A DNA stretch of 8,584 nucleotides from Christiangramia sp. (GTDB lineage: Bacteria; Bacteroidota; Bacteroidia; Flavobacteriales; Flavobacteriaceae). This document shows, piece after piece, positions 7,566-8,584 of the stretch. Position numbers and translations under genes: made by a program. The stretch is from NCBI GenBank assembly GCA_024644145.1, contig JAHELO010000016.1:3595-12178 (forward strand), in the 5' to 3' direction. Position 1 is the stretch's first letter. Every line of letters starts with the position of its first letter. The notes under the pieces are model-generated. The model saw nothing but the letters and a program-made list of their open reading frames with translations. It was not told where the DNA came from and did not search any database.

Positions 7566-7646
7566 CATATATTTTTTCAGCTGGGATTTGCGTCTGATGG
7601 AAAAATAGTAATTAAAATATTCAACCTACTTAAGCGTTAGCTTTTT

Positions 7647-8584
7647 ATGAGAACGAACTTACTTAAACTTTTTGTATTTACCTTTTTTATATCCAGTTTG
7701 TCTTTACCTGCATTCTCTACTGAAAACCCTCCGGTAAAAGATGAATTCGTTGTGGTCCTGGATGCCGGTCACGGCGGTAAAGACCCGGGGAACATGGGCA
7801 ATGGTTTCAAAGAAAAAGATATTGCTCTTAGTATCATCCTTAAAATAGGAAAGGCGCTGGAAAAGTATGAGGGAATTAAAGTAGTTTATACTCGTAAAAG
7901 CGATGTTTTTGTTGAACTTTTTGAAAGGGGAAGAATTGCCAATGAAGCAAATGCCGATCTTTTTGTTTCTGTTCATTGCAACGCCCATAACTCCCAGGCC
8001 TCAGGAACAGAAACTTTTGTGCTTGGATTAAACCGGAACGAGACGAATTTTGAGGTGGCGAAAAAAGAGAATTCGGTGATCTACCTGGAGGAGAACTATG
8101 AAGTTACCTATGAGGGTTTTGATCCCAATTCTCCGGAATCCTTTATTGGGCTCACCATTATGCAGGAAGAATACCTGGACCAGAGCATTCTGCTGGCAGA
8201 TATGGTACAAAAAGAGTTCGCTAACGATCTAAAAAGAAAAGACAGGGGTGTAAAACAAATGGGACTTATTGTATTGCATCAAACTTATATGCCCAGTGTT
8301 CTTGTAGAGGCCGGTTTTTTAACTAATAACCAGGAAGGACCATACCTTAATAGTACAAGGGGACAGGAAGATATGGCCAGGGCCATTACAAATGCAATAA
8401 TTAATTACAGCCAGACCATCAATCTGGACCTTTTAGATAATATAGCTCAGGACCACGGGACAGATCCCAAGGATGCTCCGGTGCCACCTGCACCGCAAAT
8501 TTATAAAGATGTCTCCTTTAGGGTTCAAATAGCCGCAGGTTCTAAAAAGGTTGATACAAAGCCTTATAATTTTAAAGGTCTTAG
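7647..8584 (+). CDS. N-acetylmuramoyl-L-alanine amidase (Amidase_3), 3' end outside window
   Basis: This zinc enzyme cleaves the bond between N-acetylmuramic acid and the stem peptide in peptidoglycan, in the periplasm, mainly for daughter-cell separation. The frame is open to the last base, giving 312 residues without a stop. A signal peptide occupies 1 to about 24 (MRTNLLKLFVFTFF, cleavage near AFS). Amidase_3 motifs are VVLDAGHGGKDPG (36-48) with zinc ligand His42, FKEKDIAL (54-61) with Glu56, SVHCNAH (108-114) with zinc ligand His110, and PSVLVEAGFLTN (216-227) with catalytic Glu221. Residues from about 120 to 185 (GTETFVLGL to DQSILLA) form the extended insert common in Bacteroidota amidases; in AmiB-type enzymes the insert in this position is an inhibitory helix released by an activator. 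A Pro-rich linker (PVPPAPQ, 278-284) leads to the start of a C-terminal domain (SFRVQIAAGSKK) that resembles a SPOR-like repeat. The ATG at 7647 directly precedes the signal peptide. Family membership is firm; its septal role is inferred. Confidence 0.95.
   Translation, partial: MRTNLLKLFVFTFFISSLSLPAFSTENPPVKDEFVVVLDAGHGGKDPGNMGNGFKEKDIALSIILKIGKALEKYEGIKVVYTRKSDVFVELFERGRIANEANADLFVSVHCNAHNSQASGTETFVLGLNRNETNFEVAKKENSVIYLEENYEVTYEGFDPNSPESFIGLTIMQEEYLDQSILLADMVQKEFANDLKRKDRGVKQMGLIVLHQTYMPSVLVEAGFLTNNQEGPYLNSTRGQEDMARAITNAIINYSQTINLDLLDNIAQDHGTDPKDAPVPPAPQIYKDVSFRVQIAAGSKKVDTKPYNFKGL

Noticed and set aside
7290..7640. 116-codon plus-strand ORF ending just before the amidase gene
   Set aside because: It is antisense to the lptD 5' end and runs through the amidase promoter; its protein has no recognisable domain and mirrors the codons of lptD.
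1..8584. Search for mobile elements, CRISPR arrays, tRNA/rRNA genes, defence or biosynthetic clusters
   Set aside because: Nearly all of the window is filled by six housekeeping genes with no inverted terminal repeats, direct-repeat arrays or abrupt change of composition noticed by eye.

Overview
The window looks like chromosomal, housekeeping DNA from a member of the Bacteroidota, most likely family Flavobacteriaceae (a Gramella/Christiangramia- or Salegentibacter-like marine bacterium; the genus is a guess). The reasons are AT-rich DNA, start sites preceded by A/T-rich sequence instead of Shine-Dalgarno motifs, promoter matches of the Bacteroidota type (TTTG, then about 19 bases, then TAnnTTTG), and protein forms typical of the group: a disulfide-less LptD, a cell-wall amidase with a long insert and a SPOR-like tail, and a TamB ending in the Bacteroidota C-terminal domain.

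Layout from left to right. (1) 1-2886, plus strand: the 3' part of a tamB-like gene whose true start lies left of the window. (2) 3010-3996 and 3998-4363, plus strand: pfkA (ATP-dependent 6-phosphofructokinase), then mgsA (methylglyoxal synthase) one base later, almost certainly one transcript. (3) 4367-4750, minus strand: ridA, ending three bases from the end of mgsA. (4) 4817-7510, minus strand: lptD, the outer-membrane LPS translocon, 66 bases upstream of ridA and probably co-transcribed with it. (5) 7511-7646: a divergent promoter region. (6) 7647-8584, plus strand: an N-acetylmuramoyl-L-alanine amidase that runs off the right edge.

Three of the six genes act in the envelope: TamB (lipid and protein delivery to the outer membrane), LptD (LPS insertion) and the amidase (peptidoglycan cleavage). 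They surround a small metabolic block. PfkA makes fructose-1,6-bisphosphate, which aldolase splits to give DHAP; MgsA diverts DHAP to methylglyoxal, so the pair can act as drive and overflow valve of upper glycolysis. RidA removes reactive enamines and imines.

I found no mobile element, CRISPR array, RNA gene or prophage. There is no clear previously undescribed system here. The points most worth a second look are the start of lptD (no in-frame ATG), the overlap of lptD with the amidase promoter, the short C-terminus of MgsA, and the tight pfkA-mgsA coupling.
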